Counted from the stretch's first letter, positions 33,956-43,638 are shown. The stretch: DNA of 64,000 nt from RI-43 sp033764725 (GCA_033764725.1 JANRIR010000067.1:62001-126000); one strand, 5' to 3'. Program-made: numbers and translations. Notes: a model not told the origin generated them from the letters alone.

Positions 33956-36118
33956 ATGAGCGTGAGTTCGCTGACGTCGATCTTTCGCACTGGCTTGTCG
34001 GCGCTGCGCGTCAGCCAGGAAGGGCTGAACGTCGCGTCGCAGAACATCGCCAACGTCAATACGCCCGGCTATGTCCGCGTCGAGATCGAGCAATCCGCGC
34101 GCAGCCAGCTGGGCGTCGGCGGCGGCGTCGAGGTCTCGAATGTCCGCCGTGCCGCCGATCGCTTTCTCGCGGCCGCCGGCTACACCGCCGAAGCCGCGCG
34201 CGGCGAATCGCAGGCGCGCTACGATCTCTTGAGCCGCGCGCAATCCTATTTCGGCGATCCCTCGGGCGAGGCGACCGTCTTCGCCGCGCTGGATCGCATC
34301 TGGTCGTCGTTCACGAATGTCGGGCTCGATCCCTCCTCGACGCTGCGCCGCAACGAAACCATCCAGTCGATCAGTTCAGCATTCTCAGAGATCAGTCGCC
34401 TCGCCACGGATGTGCAAGGCCTGATCGCCGAAGCGGACGAGCGCCTTGCGGCGAAGGTGACCGAAGCGCAGGATCTCATTACACGCATTCACGCGCTGAA
34501 CGGCGAAATCCAGTATTCCCGTCGCGTCGCCGCGGACACATCGGGTTCGGAGAACGCCCAGGCGGCGCTGGTCGACAAGCTCTCGGCGCTGATCGACATC
34601 CGCGTCACGCCGCAGGAATCCGGCGGCGTGCATGTGCGCACGGCGACCGGCGGCTTGCTGGTCGGGCAGGATTTCGCGACGCTGTCCTACACGCCGAGCG
34701 GGGCGACGTTCGCGTCGTTCTCGCCGATCTCCTACGCGTTTTCCGCCGACCAGCCGACGAATTTCGAGCCCTATCTTGCGGGCGGCGAATTGCAGGGTCT
34801 CCTGCAGGCGCGCGACGTCGATTTGCGCGGCCTTGCCGATGCGCTGGGCGGCCTGGCTGGCGAATTGGGCGATGCGCTCAACGCGACGCACAACCGCAAC
34901 ACCGCCTCGCCGGCGCCGGGCGAACTCGTGGGACGTCAAACCGGGCTTCTGTCCGGCGATGCGCTCAATTTCACGGGCGTGGCGACGATCGGGATCGTCG
35001 ATTCCGGCGGCGCGTTGACGCGACGCCTCACTGTAAATTTTGGCGCGGCGCCGCCGCGGATCGATGTGCAGACCGCGCTTGGCGCGTCGACGAACACGTT
35101 CTCCAACAGCATCGGCAGCTTCGCTTCGGCGCTTAATCTCGCGCTCGGCGCCGATGGCAGCGCCGATTTCACCGACGGCCGCCTCAGCATTCGCGCGACC
35201 GGCGGCGCGGGCGTCTCGATTGCGCAAGACGATGTCGGCGCCGGCGGCGCGGCGCGCGCGGGCCGCGGCTTGTCGCATTTTTTCGGGCTCAACGACGTCG
35301 TTTCGCGCCCGGATCCGCTGTTCTTCGAAACCGGCGGCTCGCCAAGCGACGCCCATGGCCTCGCCGCCGGCGGGAGCCTGACCTTCGATGTGCGCGACGC
35401 CAATGGCCGCGTCGTTGCGCAACCCACGTTCACCATCAGCGGCGCGCTCGCGGCGGGCGGCTCGACTTGGGCCAATCTCGTCACGGCGTTGAACGATACG
35501 ACGACCGGGCTCGGCCGCTATGCGACGTTCAGCTACACCACTGACGGCCGCATCACCTCCACGCCGGTGGGCGGCTACACAACCGAATTGACCAATGACA
35601 CCACCGCGCGCGGCGCCACCGGCGTGCAGGCGTCGGGCCTGTTCGGCATCGGCGTCGCCGCGCGCGCCACGCGGGCGGTGCAGGCTGAGATCGCCGATCC
35701 GGTGGCCGATGATCCGATGCGGCTCGCGCTCGGAAGGCCCGATCTCTCGGCCAGTTTCGGCGCGCGCATCATCGAAACCGGCGACAATCTCGGCGCCACC
35801 GCGCTGGCGCGCACGCGCGACGAGACGCGCACGTTCGCCGCGGCCGGCATGATGGCGCGGCAGACGACGACGCTTGCGTCGTTTGCGTCGCGGCTCGCCG
35901 GCGAAGCGGGTCGCCTCGCCACCGACGCCGACCGCGACGTGTCCGGCGCGCAGGCGATCGCCAAGGCGGCCGCCGATCGTCGCGCCGACATGGAGGGCGT
36001 CACGCTCGACGACGAACTGATCCGCATGACGGTCTATCAGAACGCCTATGCGGCGGCGTCGCGCATCATCCAGGCCGCCGACGACATGTTTCAAATTCTT
36101 CTGAACCTCGGACGCTAG
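33956..36118 (+). CDS. flgK: Flagellar hook-associated protein 1 (FlgK)
   Basis: A 720-residue hook-filament junction protein. The N-terminal SIFRTGLSALRVSQEGLNVASQNIANVNTPGYVRVEIE and the C-terminal DDELIRMTVYQNAYAAASRIIQAADDMFQILLNLGR are the conserved terminal helices. The central region (for example TPSGATFASFSPISYAF) is variable, and the protein is longer than the enteric one (about 550), as is common in Caulobacterales. ATG 33956 lacks a strong Shine-Dalgarno. It is first in the flgK-flgL unit from the sigma-54 promoter at 33760. Confidence 0.95.
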   Translation: MSVSSLTSIFRTGLSALRVSQEGLNVASQNIANVNTPGYVRVEIEQSARSQLGVGGGVEVSNVRRAADRFLAAAGYTAEAARGESQARYDLLSRAQSYFGDPSGEATVFAALDRIWSSFTNVGLDPSSTLRRNETIQSISSAFSEISRLATDVQGLIAEADERLAAKVTEAQDLITRIHALNGEIQYSRRVAADTSGSENAQAALVDKLSALIDIRVTPQESGGVHVRTATGGLLVGQDFATLSYTPSGATFASFSPISYAFSADQPTNFEPYLAGGELQGLLQARDVDLRGLADALGGLAGELGDALNATHNRNTASPAPGELVGRQTGLLSGDALNFTGVATIGIVDSGGALTRRLTVNFGAAPPRIDVQTALGASTNTFSNSIGSFASALNLALGADGSADFTDGRLSIRATGGAGVSIAQDDVGAGGAARAGRGLSHFFGLNDVVSRPDPLFFETGGSPSDAHGLAAGGSLTFDVRDANGRVVAQPTFTISGALAAGGSTWANLVTALNDTTTGLGRYATFSYTTDGRITSTPVGGYTTELTNDTTARGATGVQASGLFGIGVAARATRAVQAEIADPVADDPMRLALGRPDLSASFGARIIETGDNLGATALARTRDETRTFAAAGMMARQTTTLASFASRLAGEAGRLATDADRDVSGAQAIAKAAADRRADMEGVTLDDELIRMTVYQNAYAAASRIIQAADDMFQILLNLGR

Positions 36119-36130
36119 AACGAGTGATCG

Positions 36131-37063
36131 ATGACCAGCCCGCTGACCTTCCGCTTTTCGACCCAGACGCAACTCGATATCGGGCGCGTCACGCGCGAAC
36201 TCGCGGATCTGCAAACGCAAGTCTCGACCGGCAAGAAATCGCTCGAACTCGTCGGCTATGGCGAAGATGCGGGGCGTCTGATCAGCTCCATCAGCATGCA
36301 GAGCACGTTCCAGGCGCAACAGGACGCCATCGCCGAGCTCAACGCCCGTTTCGATCAGCAGACCGCAATTCTGAACAAGGCCGCGCAGGCGAACTACGAT
36401 CTCGCCACCGCGGTGCGCACGGCGATGTCGGCCAATGACGGGCGCGGGCTTGAGACCGAACTGGAAATCGCCTTCGCCTCGATGACCACCGCCTTGAACG
36501 AAAGCTTCAACGGCCAGCCCTTCTTCGGCGGAGAGCGTTACGGGCAGGGGCCCATCATGGTGCGCAGCACGGCGGAATTGAGCGTCGCGGCGATCCCGGC
36601 CGACGTGTTCGACGAAGCGGCGCGTCACCAGACGTTCGATCTCGGCTTCGCTGCGCCCATTCGGCTCGCCGACAAGGCGTCGGAGATTTCGCAGGACGCG
36701 TTTCAGGCGATGCGATCGCTGAAGCTGATGATGGACGCCGCCGGCGGGCGCCTGCCGGAGGGGCTGTCGGGCGCGCAATTGGCGGAGCTGGAGGTCATCG
36801 CGCGGCAATTGGAATCGGCCGGGTCGACGTTGTCGAAGGCCGAAGGCCGCGTCGGGCAGCTGCAGCGCAGCCTTGATCTTGACGCTGAACGGATCAAGAC
36901 GCGCTCGAACTTTCTGGCCAAGTCGATCGGCGAGCAGGCCGACGCCGACCTCTCGGTCGTCGCGGTGCGCTTGAGCGCGCTGACCACGCAATACCAGGCG
37001 ATGGCGCAGAGCTTTTCCCAGATCTCGCAATTGTCGCTGCTGAACTACCTGCCGATCCGCTAA
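36131..37063 (+). CDS. flgL: Flagellar hook-associated protein 3 / flagellin-like FlgL
   Basis: A 310-residue hook-filament junction protein of the flagellin fold. The N-terminal helix (RFSTQTQLDIGRVTRELADLQTQVSTGKKS) and the C-terminal helix (LSALTTQYQAMAQSFSQISQLSLLNYLP) show the flagellin-type heptads. It follows flgK by 12 bp. Together with FlgK it caps the hook before filament growth. Confidence 0.92.
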   Translation: MTSPLTFRFSTQTQLDIGRVTRELADLQTQVSTGKKSLELVGYGEDAGRLISSISMQSTFQAQQDAIAELNARFDQQTAILNKAAQANYDLATAVRTAMSANDGRGLETELEIAFASMTTALNESFNGQPFFGGERYGQGPIMVRSTAELSVAAIPADVFDEAARHQTFDLGFAAPIRLADKASEISQDAFQAMRSLKLMMDAAGGRLPEGLSGAQLAELEVIARQLESAGSTLSKAEGRVGQLQRSLDLDAERIKTRSNFLAKSIGEQADADLSVVAVRLSALTTQYQAMAQSFSQISQLSLLNYLPIR

Positions 37064-37143
37064 GGCGCGCTTGTCGGCCTGCTGCGGGGTCGCCATACTA
37101 GGCGCTCGCCCCGATCCTTGACCTCGGGGGGAGTAAACTCGCG

Positions 37144-38301
37144 ATGACCCTTGTGTCCGCCGATGCGGCTGGCGCCGCCCTGGGCTTTTCCAAGCCGAAC
37201 GCGAAAACGCGCGTCGTCGCGGCGATGTCCGGCGGCGTGGATTCCACCGTCGTGGCCGCACTGTTGAAGCGGCAGGGTTATGACGTCGTCGGCGTTACGC
37301 TGCAGCTTTACGATCATGGCGCCGCGGTCAATCGGCCTGGCGCGTGCTGCGCCGGCCAGGACATCCACGACGCGCGCCGCGCCGCCGATGCGCTCGGCAT
37401 TCCGCACTATGTGCTGGATTATGAATCGCGGTTTCGCGCCGCGGTGATGGAGGATTTCGCCGACACCTATCTCGCCGGCGCCACGCCCATCCCGTGCGTC
37501 CGCTGCAACCAGACGGTCAAATTCGCCGACCTGATGGCGGTGGCGCAGGACCTCGGCGCCGATTGCCTGGCGACTGGCCATTATGTGCGCCGCACGCTGG
37601 GGCCGCATGGCGCAGAGATGCGGCGCGCCGCCGATCCCGACCGCGACCAAAGCTATTTCCTGTTCGCCACGACACGCGCGCAGCTCGATTATTTGCGCTT
37701 TCCGCTTGGCGATCTGCGCAAGCCGGCGGTGCGCGCGCTGGCGGCCGAGTTCGGCCTCGCCGCCGCCGACAAGCCGGACAGCCAGGACATCTGCTTCGTG
37801 CCGGACGGTAAATATCAAAGCGTGGTGGAGAAGCTGCGGCCTGGCGCCGTCGAGCCGGGCGAGATCGTGCATGTCGATGGGCGTGTGCTCGGGCGCCATG
37901 ACGGCGTGATAAATTTCACCGTCGGCCAGCGCCGCGGAATCGGCGTGGCGACGGGCGAGCCCTTGTTCGTGGTGAAGCTGGATGCGGCGGCCAAACGCGT
38001 CGTCGTCGGACCGCGCGCGGCCTTGCGCGTAACCGAGATCGTTCTCAAGGACGTGAACTGGATCGGCGATCCGGTCGCGCGCGAGGATGATCTCGACGGC
38101 TTGCGCGTCCTGGTGCGGGTGCGCTCCACGCGTCCGCCGGCGCCGGCGACGCTGCGCATCGGCGCAGGCTGGCGCGTCGCCTTGGACGACGCCGAAGACG
38201 GCGTGGCCCCGGGGCAAGCGGCGGTGTTCTACGCGGCGGAGGGCGATCGGGTGCTCGGCGGCGGCTGGATCGCGGCGACGAATGTGGGCGCGCGCGCATG
38301 A
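37144..38301 (+). CDS. mnmA: tRNA-specific 2-thiouridylase
   Basis: It makes 2-thiouridine at position 34 of tRNA for Lys, Glu and Gln. The 385-residue product has the PP-loop SGGVDS (residues 29-34), IPCVRCNQTVKF with the likely catalytic Cys121, the second Cys region SQDICFVPDG, and TVGQRRGIGV. The N-terminal 20 residues extend beyond the E. coli enzyme. ATG 37144 is preceded by GGGGGGAG. It overlaps the next hydrolase gene by 4 nt. Confidence 0.96.
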   Translation: MTLVSADAAGAALGFSKPNAKTRVVAAMSGGVDSTVVAALLKRQGYDVVGVTLQLYDHGAAVNRPGACCAGQDIHDARRAADALGIPHYVLDYESRFRAAVMEDFADTYLAGATPIPCVRCNQTVKFADLMAVAQDLGADCLATGHYVRRTLGPHGAEMRRAADPDRDQSYFLFATTRAQLDYLRFPLGDLRKPAVRALAAEFGLAAADKPDSQDICFVPDGKYQSVVEKLRPGAVEPGEIVHVDGRVLGRHDGVINFTVGQRRGIGVATGEPLFVVKLDAAAKRVVVGPRAALRVTEIVLKDVNWIGDPVAREDDLDGLRVLVRVRSTRPPAPATLRIGAGWRVALDDAEDGVAPGQAAVFYAAEGDRVLGGGWIAATNVGARA

Positions 38302-39065
38302 CGGAGGCCGAGGTCGAAGACTTCATGCGCTTCGTGCTGACGCCGCGACGGCGCGCGCGGCCGCGCCTCGCCGAACCGCTGCGCGATGCGCAGGATGTCG
38401 ATGTCGATGCGGCGCAAGGGCCCGTCGCCGCGTGGCGGATGGGCGAGGGGCCGGCGATCCTGTGCGTGCACGGCTGGGAGGACGACAACGCGCTGTGGGG
38501 GCCGTTTCTGTCGCTGTGCCGGCAGGCGGGGCGCGCAGCGGTGGTTCTGGATTTGCCGGCGCACGGGTTTTCGCACGGCGATCTCTGCGCCGCGCCGGAC
38601 GCCGCCGACGCCATCCTCGCCGTGGCCGCGCGCCTTGGGCCGATCGATGCGCTCGTGGCGCACTCGTTCGGCGGGCCGTGCAGCGTGTTGGCGATGACGC
38701 GCGGCCTGGAGGCGACGCGTGCGGCGTTCATCGCGTGTCCGCTGGGCCGCATGCGCCGCTGGCAGCGCATCGGCCGCGAGGTCGGCGCCGATCCGGCCCT
38801 AATAGAGGCCGCGCGGGCGCTCTACGCGCAGCGCTATGGCGCGGCTGCGCAGTTCGATGTGTGCGAGGCCGCGCCGCGGCTGAGCGCGCGTGCGCTGTTC
38901 GTGCATTCCGTCGATGACGAGCAGGTCGACGCCGACGCCTCGCGCGAAGCGGCGGCCGCCTGGCCCGATGCGGAGCTGCTTTTGCTCGACGGCCTGGGCC
39001 ATCGGCTGATCGCGCAGGATGATGCGGTGTTGATGCGCGTGTTCGATTTTCTCGACGCGGCTTAG
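38298..39065 (+). CDS. Alpha/beta hydrolase
   Basis: A 255-residue cytoplasmic alpha/beta-fold enzyme. The oxyanion region is CVHGWEDDNALW near residue 56, the nucleophile elbow HSFGGPC near 121-127, the acid VHSVDDEQVD and the His in GLGHRL. It lacks a signal peptide. It is coupled to mnmA by an ATGA overlap, but a tRNA role is not evident. It is a probable esterase; substrate unknown. Confidence 0.85.
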   Translation: MTEAEVEDFMRFVLTPRRRARPRLAEPLRDAQDVDVDAAQGPVAAWRMGEGPAILCVHGWEDDNALWGPFLSLCRQAGRAAVVLDLPAHGFSHGDLCAAPDAADAILAVAARLGPIDALVAHSFGGPCSVLAMTRGLEATRAAFIACPLGRMRRWQRIGREVGADPALIEAARALYAQRYGAAAQFDVCEAAPRLSARALFVHSVDDEQVDADASREAAAAWPDAELLLLDGLGHRLIAQDDAVLMRVFDFLDAA

Positions 39066-39532
39066 CCCCGGCCTGCGCCTTCCAGCGCCTTCGTTTGCCG
39101 ATATACGGCGCCGACAGCCTCCGCGTCGATGAGCGCTGCGGCAGTATTTTGCGCTTTGGCCCAGGCGCGACCGGCGGCGTTGACCTTCTGTCGGCCGTCA
39201 GCGGTGAGCCGCACGATGCGGGCGCGCCGGTTGCTCGGGTCCGTGAGGCTTTCGACCAGACCGGCGGCGACCAGGGGCGCGAGCGTGCGGGACAAGGTCG
39301 AGGGATCGAGCGCCACGGTCGCGGCGATCTGCGCGATCGGCGCCTCTCCCGCCGCCGCGATCGTGGCGAGCAGGCCGAACTGCGGCAGCGTCACGCCATG
39401 CGCTTCAAGGTGCGCGTCGTAATGGGCGGTCAAGCGGCGCGCTGCCGCGCGCGCGCGGGCGCACAGGCATACCCCAGGCGCGCCCGCAAAGGCGGGCATC
39501 GGCGTTCCGATTGACTTGGCGGTCTCGTCCAT
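39062..39532 (-). CDS. MarR-family transcriptional regulator
   Basis: A 156-residue winged-helix regulator. The conserved MarR stretches are LTAHYDAHLEAHGVTLPQFGLLATIAAAG, IAATVALDPSTLSRTLAPLVAAGLVE (recognition helix) and the wing SNRRARIVRLTADGR. It diverges from the thioesterase/thiolase genes with only 39 bp between start codons. That gap holds a 12-bp palindrome and no Shine-Dalgarno for this gene, so its message may be leaderless or start at Met12. It probably represses both directions. Confidence 0.88.
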   Translation of the reverse strand: MDETAKSIGTPMPAFAGAPGVCLCARARAAARRLTAHYDAHLEAHGVTLPQFGLLATIAAAGEAPIAQIAATVALDPSTLSRTLAPLVAAGLVESLTDPSNRRARIVRLTADGRQKVNAAGRAWAKAQNTAAALIDAEAVGAVYRQTKALEGAGRG

Positions 39533-39551
39533 TTATGTGTACATACATCTA

Positions 39552-39563
39552 TTGTAGCTACAA
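39552..39563. promoter_or_regulatory. Palindromic operator in the MarR/thioesterase gap
   Basis: TTGTAGCTACAA is a perfect 12-bp palindrome in the 39-bp divergent gap. A second TGTACA palindrome lies about 10 bp to its left. It is the natural operator for the adjacent MarR regulator. Confidence 0.65.
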
Positions 39564-39571
39564 GGATAGCC

Positions 39572-40051
39572 GTGGTGACCGCATCCGTCCATACCGCCGA
39601 CCCCAATCGCTTGCTCGGCATGACTGGCCTGGAGGCGATGCGCGCCCTGATGACGCGCCAGCTCGAAGGCGTTTCGATCGCCAAGACGCTGAATTATTGG
39701 CTGACAGAGGTCGATGACGGCCGCGCCGTGTTCGAGGGCGAACCGACCGCCGCGGTGCTCAATCCTTTGGGCATCGTGCATGGCGGCTGGGCGCTGACCC
39801 TGATCGACAGCGCCTGCGGCTGCGCGGTGCACACCACGCTGCCGCCCGGCGTCGGCTACACCTCGCTGGAGACGAAAGTGAATTTCACGCGCGCGATTAC
39901 GCCGGAAACCGGACGCGTGCGGTGCGAGGGGCTCGTGGTCGCGCGCGGCCGCACTATCCTCACCGCCGAAGCCCGCCTGACCGATGGGCGCAATCGATTG
40001 CTCGCGCATGGATCGTCGACGCTGATGGCGTTGCGGCCGGACGCGCGCTAG
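39572..40051 (+). CDS. PaaI/hotdog-fold thioesterase
   Basis: A 159-residue hotdog-fold acyl-CoA thioesterase of the PaaI group. The motif LNPLGIVHGGWALTLIDSACG (residues about 63-83) contains the HGG turn, and GVGYTSLETKVNFTRAITPETGRVRCEG is the second half of the fold. It starts at GTG 39572 after AAGGATAG, with an alternative GTG one codon on. It is transcribed with the thiolase 27 bp downstream and divergently from the MarR gene. Confidence 0.9.
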   Translation: MVTASVHTADPNRLLGMTGLEAMRALMTRQLEGVSIAKTLNYWLTEVDDGRAVFEGEPTAAVLNPLGIVHGGWALTLIDSACGCAVHTTLPPGVGYTSLETKVNFTRAITPETGRVRCEGLVVARGRTILTAEARLTDGRNRLLAHGSSTLMALRPDAR

Positions 40052-40078
40052 GGACGATCGTCAGGAGAGGAATTCGCG

Positions 40079-41254
40079 ATGCGTGAAGACGATGTGGTGA
40101 TTGTGGGCATGGCGCGCACGCCGATGGGCGGGCTTCTGGGCGAGCTGGCGCATCATTCCGCGAGCGATCTCGGCGCGGTGGCGGTGAAGGCCGCGGTCGC
40201 GCAGGCTGGCGTGGACGGCGCCGCCATCGACCAGATCCTGATGGGCAATGTGCTGTCCGCCGGCCAAGGGCAGGCGCCGGCGCGTCAGGCGGCGCTCAAG
40301 GCGGGCCTGCCGAACAGCGTGCAGGCCACCACGCTCAACAAGATGTGCGGTTCAGGGCTGCAGGCCGTGCTGCAGGCGCGCCAGGCGATTGCGACCGGCG
40401 AGGCCGATGTGATCGTCGTCGGCGGCATGGAGAGCATGACGCAGGCGCCATTTTTGATGACGGATCATCGGCGCGGCGCGAAATACGGCCACGGCAAGAT
40501 CATCGATCACATGGCGTATGACGGACTCGAGGACGCCTACGAACGTCAGGCGATGGGTGTGTACGCCGACATGATCGCCAAGGAGTATCAATTCACGCGC
40601 GAAGCGCAGGACGCCTACGCGCTCGAGACGCTGGCGCGCGCGCAAGCCGCGACGGCGGAAGGCCGCTTCGCGCGCGAGATCGCGCCGGCGCCGGGCGCAG
40701 GAAAGGACGCGGCGATCGCGGTCGATGAATTGCCGCGCAAGGCGCGCCCAGAAAAGATTCCGCAGTTGAAGCCCGCCTTCGGCAAGGACGGCACGGTGAC
40801 GGCGGCGAACGCGTCGGCAATCTCCGATGGCGCGGCCGCGCTGGTGCTGATGCGCGCCGGCGACGCGCAGGCGCAAGGCCGCCCGGCGCTGGCGCGCATC
40901 GTCGCAAGCGCTGCGCATGCGCACGAACCCGCCTATTTCACCACGGCGCCGGTTCCCGCGATCCGCAAGGCGCTGGCGCGCGCGAACTGGTCGGTCGACG
41001 ATGTCGATCTGTGGGAAATCAACGAAGCGTTCGCCGTGGTGCCGATGATTGCGATGGCTGAGCTCGGCGTCTCCCATGCGCAGCTCAACGTAAATGGCGG
41101 CGCGTGCGCGCTGGGCCACCCGATCGGCGCATCGGGCGCGCGCGTGCTGATCACGCTGATCGCCGCACTCGAAGCGCGCGGTCTCAAGAAGGGCGTGGCC
41201 GCCTTGTGCATCGGCGGCGGCGAAGGCATCGCCATGGCGGTCGAGCGCGTCTGA
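40079..41254 (+). CDS. Acetyl-CoA acyltransferase (thiolase)
   Basis: A 391-residue thiolase that condenses or cleaves acyl-CoA units. The active-site Cys90 is in NKMCGSG, the second catalytic block is GGACALGHPIGASGAR (His347) and the third CIGGGEGIAM (Cys377). The pattern fits acetoacetyl-CoA or 3-ketoacyl-CoA thiolases; chain-length preference cannot be told. AGGAGAGG precedes ATG 40079. With the thioesterase it forms a small fatty-acyl unit under the MarR regulator. Confidence 0.92.
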   Translation: MREDDVVIVGMARTPMGGLLGELAHHSASDLGAVAVKAAVAQAGVDGAAIDQILMGNVLSAGQGQAPARQAALKAGLPNSVQATTLNKMCGSGLQAVLQARQAIATGEADVIVVGGMESMTQAPFLMTDHRRGAKYGHGKIIDHMAYDGLEDAYERQAMGVYADMIAKEYQFTREAQDAYALETLARAQAATAEGRFAREIAPAPGAGKDAAIAVDELPRKARPEKIPQLKPAFGKDGTVTAANASAISDGAAALVLMRAGDAQAQGRPALARIVASAAHAHEPAYFTTAPVPAIRKALARANWSVDDVDLWEINEAFAVVPMIAMAELGVSHAQLNVNGGACALGHPIGASGARVLITLIAALEARGLKKGVAALCIGGGEGIAMAVERV

Positions 41255-41318
41255 CGCTGAAGCTTGATCGGCGCGATCAAGATTGCGCGCACGCGCAAGC
41301 GGGCGCACGCATGCGCCC

Positions 41319-42386
41319 ATGAGAGACGATCTGAAGCTTCATTTCGCGCGGCAGGCCAAGGCCTGCGCCGATTATGGCTCGCCGTTCACCGCAGCGCTGA
41401 TCGCAGCGATGGCCGCGGATGCGGCCGCGCAAGGGCCGGTGTGGGCGCTGATCAAGGATTGGCCGGCGCGCGCACACGCCGATGCGCTGTCGCTTCGGCT
41501 CGCCGGCGCGCTGCACGCCGCTGCGCTCTCCGGCCGCGAACCAGCGCTCGCCGCTGCCTATGCGAGGGTGGGCGATCAAACGGCGTTTGCAGAGATTTGG
41601 CGCCTTGCGCGCGACGTCTTGGCGCGCGAGGCGGCTTGGGTCGCAGATTTCATCACGTCTCCGCCGCAAACCAATGAAACGCGCCGCGCGATCGGACTGC
41701 TGGCGGGGTTCTTGGCGTTTGCGGAATATTTCTCCGGGCCGATCGACATGCTGGAGCTGGGCGCCAGCGCCGGGCTCAATCTGCACTGGGATCGCTTCGA
41801 GCATCGCACCGACGCCTGGGTCTGGAACGCGGGCGGCGCGGTCAAAGTCGAGACCGACTGGCGCGCGCCGGCGCCGCCGCTGCGGGCCGCCCCGCGCATT
41901 CGGACGCGCGCGGCATGCGATCAGAACCCGCTCGACATCGCCGATCCGCACGCGCGTCTGCGCCTCAAAGCCTATATCTGGCCGGACCAGCCCGAAAGGC
42001 TCGCGCGCTTCGACGCCGCCGCCGCGCTCGCCGTCGCGCAGGGCGTGCGCGTCGATCAGGCCGACGCCGCCGTTTGGCTCGCCGACAAGCTCGCTGCGCG
42101 CGCGACAGACGGCGCAACGGTCGTGTATCATTCCGTTTTTCTGCAATATCCGCCCGCCGATACGCGCGCCGCCATCGCGGAGGCCATGCAGTCCGCAGGC
42201 GCCCACGCGACGCCCGCTGCGCCGCTCGCCTGGGTGCGCTTCGAGCCCGAAGGCGCGCTTGGCGGTCCGCGCGACAGCGACCTTTTTTTCGTCGATCTCA
42301 TCGTGTGGCCGGGCGGGGCGCGGCGCATTCTGTTGGAGACGGACGGTCACGCGCGCTGGTTTCGCGCGCCCGCGTTCACGCGGTGA
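41319..42386 (+). CDS. DUF2332 family protein
   Basis: A 355-residue cytoplasmic protein of the DUF2332 family (function not established). Typical stretches are FARQAKACADYGSPFTAALIAAM near the N-terminus, NETRRAIGLLAGFLAF, IDMLELGASAGLNLHWDRFEH, a SAM-binding-like LELGASAGLN, CDQNPLDIADP and the C-terminal HSVFLQYPP. The LGASAG element suggests a Rossmann-like methyltransferase fold (inference). The start is ATG 41319, not the upstream in-frame codon at 41283. It ends convergently, overlapping the DUF3754 gene by 11 bp. Confidence 0.83.
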   Translation: MRDDLKLHFARQAKACADYGSPFTAALIAAMAADAAAQGPVWALIKDWPARAHADALSLRLAGALHAAALSGREPALAAAYARVGDQTAFAEIWRLARDVLAREAAWVADFITSPPQTNETRRAIGLLAGFLAFAEYFSGPIDMLELGASAGLNLHWDRFEHRTDAWVWNAGGAVKVETDWRAPAPPLRAAPRIRTRAACDQNPLDIADPHARLRLKAYIWPDQPERLARFDAAAALAVAQGVRVDQADAAVWLADKLAARATDGATVVYHSVFLQYPPADTRAAIAEAMQSAGAHATPAAPLAWVRFEPEGALGGPRDSDLFFVDLIVWPGGARRILLETDGHARWFRAPAFTR

Positions 42387-43638
42387 GTCGACCGAACTGG
42401 AAATAGGAATCCCATGCCGCGTCGAGCCGCGCCAGCGCCTCCGCGATCGGCGCGGCGCGCAGGGTTTCCCCTTCCGCTGTCACAAGGCCAAGCCGTTCCA
42501 GTTTCGCCAGCGCGTCGCCGATCTCGAAATCGACATCGAGGCGCATGGCCTCGCGCAGGAACGCCTCGATGGCGCGATCGAGCTCCGGCCTGGTCAGGCC
42601 GTTTTCGGCGCGGCGCAGCAGCGCGTAGGCGAGGATCGCTTCTTTCGCGTCCTGTTCTTCGCCGGCGCCGATCAAGGCGTCGAGCACGCCGGCATTGTTT
42701 GCGACGTTTCGGAAATAGACCGTGTCGGACAATTGCTTCTGATATTTCAGCGTCTGGCGCTCGTACTTCATCCATTGGCGCATCACGAACGCGCCGACCG
42801 CGACGAGGCCCGAAATCGCCGCCAGCGCCTGCTTCAACTGGCTCTCTTCGATGGCGCCGCGCATGCCGAGATAGGCCGCGATCACCGCGAAAAGAACCGT
42901 CACGGCGGGCGCGATCTGAAGCGCGACGGGAATGCCGCCGGCCAAAGCTGGCACCGCCAGGAACACCTGGTCGCGCGGCCGCATCGTGGGCTTGGCGCCG
43001 GGATGCAGCGTGATGAGCTCCGCGCGGGCGACATGGCGGAAATGCTTCACCAGCGCAGCGCCAGGTCTGATGCCGCGGCGCATGTCCTCGAAGGCGCGGC
43101 GATCCCGGCGGGCGATTTCGCTTTGCGGCTTGAACGCCACGACGACGATCACGTCGCTCAAGATGTCGGCCTCGATCTCGCGCGTGCGCAGGCCGAGGAG
43201 CCGCCGCTGCGTCAAGCGCTGGCTGTGCGCGCCGCGCACGAAGAAGCGGATGCGGCGGATGCCGGCGTCGCTGGCGCGGATGCGCAAATCGCCGGTGAGG
43301 TTCGCCGCGCCGCGCGCATCGATGGTCGCCGCGTCGATTTCGGTGAAGTTGGCCTTGAGCAGCGCGCCGGTCAGCGCCGCTTCGAACGCCGCGAAGGCCC
43401 CCTCGGGCGCTTCGCTGCGCGCGTCGGGATCGAGCGGCGCGTAGAGCGCGCGCAGGCGCTCCATGTCGGCATAGGCTTCGTAATGCATCACGGCGGCGAT
43501 GACGCGCGCCAGATCCGGCAGCCGCGCGGCGGTTTCGCCGTCCCAGCCGGGCAGCGCCGACAACGCCTCCAGGATCGCTGCGCGCGATGCGGGGATGTAG
43601 GCGTCCTTGGCGGCGCTCAGGGCGGCGGCTGTGGTCAT
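42376..43638 (-). CDS. DUF3754 / TMEM143-family protein
   Basis: A 420-residue protein of the TMEM143/DUF3754 family. The N-terminal 300 residues are soluble with FVRGAHSQRLTQRRLLGLRTREIEADILSDVIVVVAFKP in the conserved core. Two membrane helices follow around residues 245-290 (VALQIAPAVTVLFAVIAAYLG and ALAAISGLVAVGAFVM), then the family's KYQKQLSDTVYFRNVANNAGVLD. Function unknown; eukaryotic relatives are mitochondrial. The start is the Met at 43638. Confidence 0.8.
   Translation of the reverse strand: MTTAAALSAAKDAYIPASRAAILEALSALPGWDGETAARLPDLARVIAAVMHYEAYADMERLRALYAPLDPDARSEAPEGAFAAFEAALTGALLKANFTEIDAATIDARGAANLTGDLRIRASDAGIRRIRFFVRGAHSQRLTQRRLLGLRTREIEADILSDVIVVVAFKPQSEIARRDRRAFEDMRRGIRPGAALVKHFRHVARAELITLHPGAKPTMRPRDQVFLAVPALAGGIPVALQIAPAVTVLFAVIAAYLGMRGAIEESQLKQALAAISGLVAVGAFVMRQWMKYERQTLKYQKQLSDTVYFRNVANNAGVLDALIGAGEEQDAKEAILAYALLRRAENGLTRPELDRAIEAFLREAMRLDVDFEIGDALAKLERLGLVTAEGETLRAAPIAEALARLDAAWDSYFQFGRLTA

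Noticed and set aside
34385..37261. Very long antisense ORF (about 958 codons) opposite flgK-flgL
   Set aside because: It is the reverse reading of well-supported flagellar genes; at this GC content long antisense frames are expected, and its residues are Arg/Ala-rich without family motifs.
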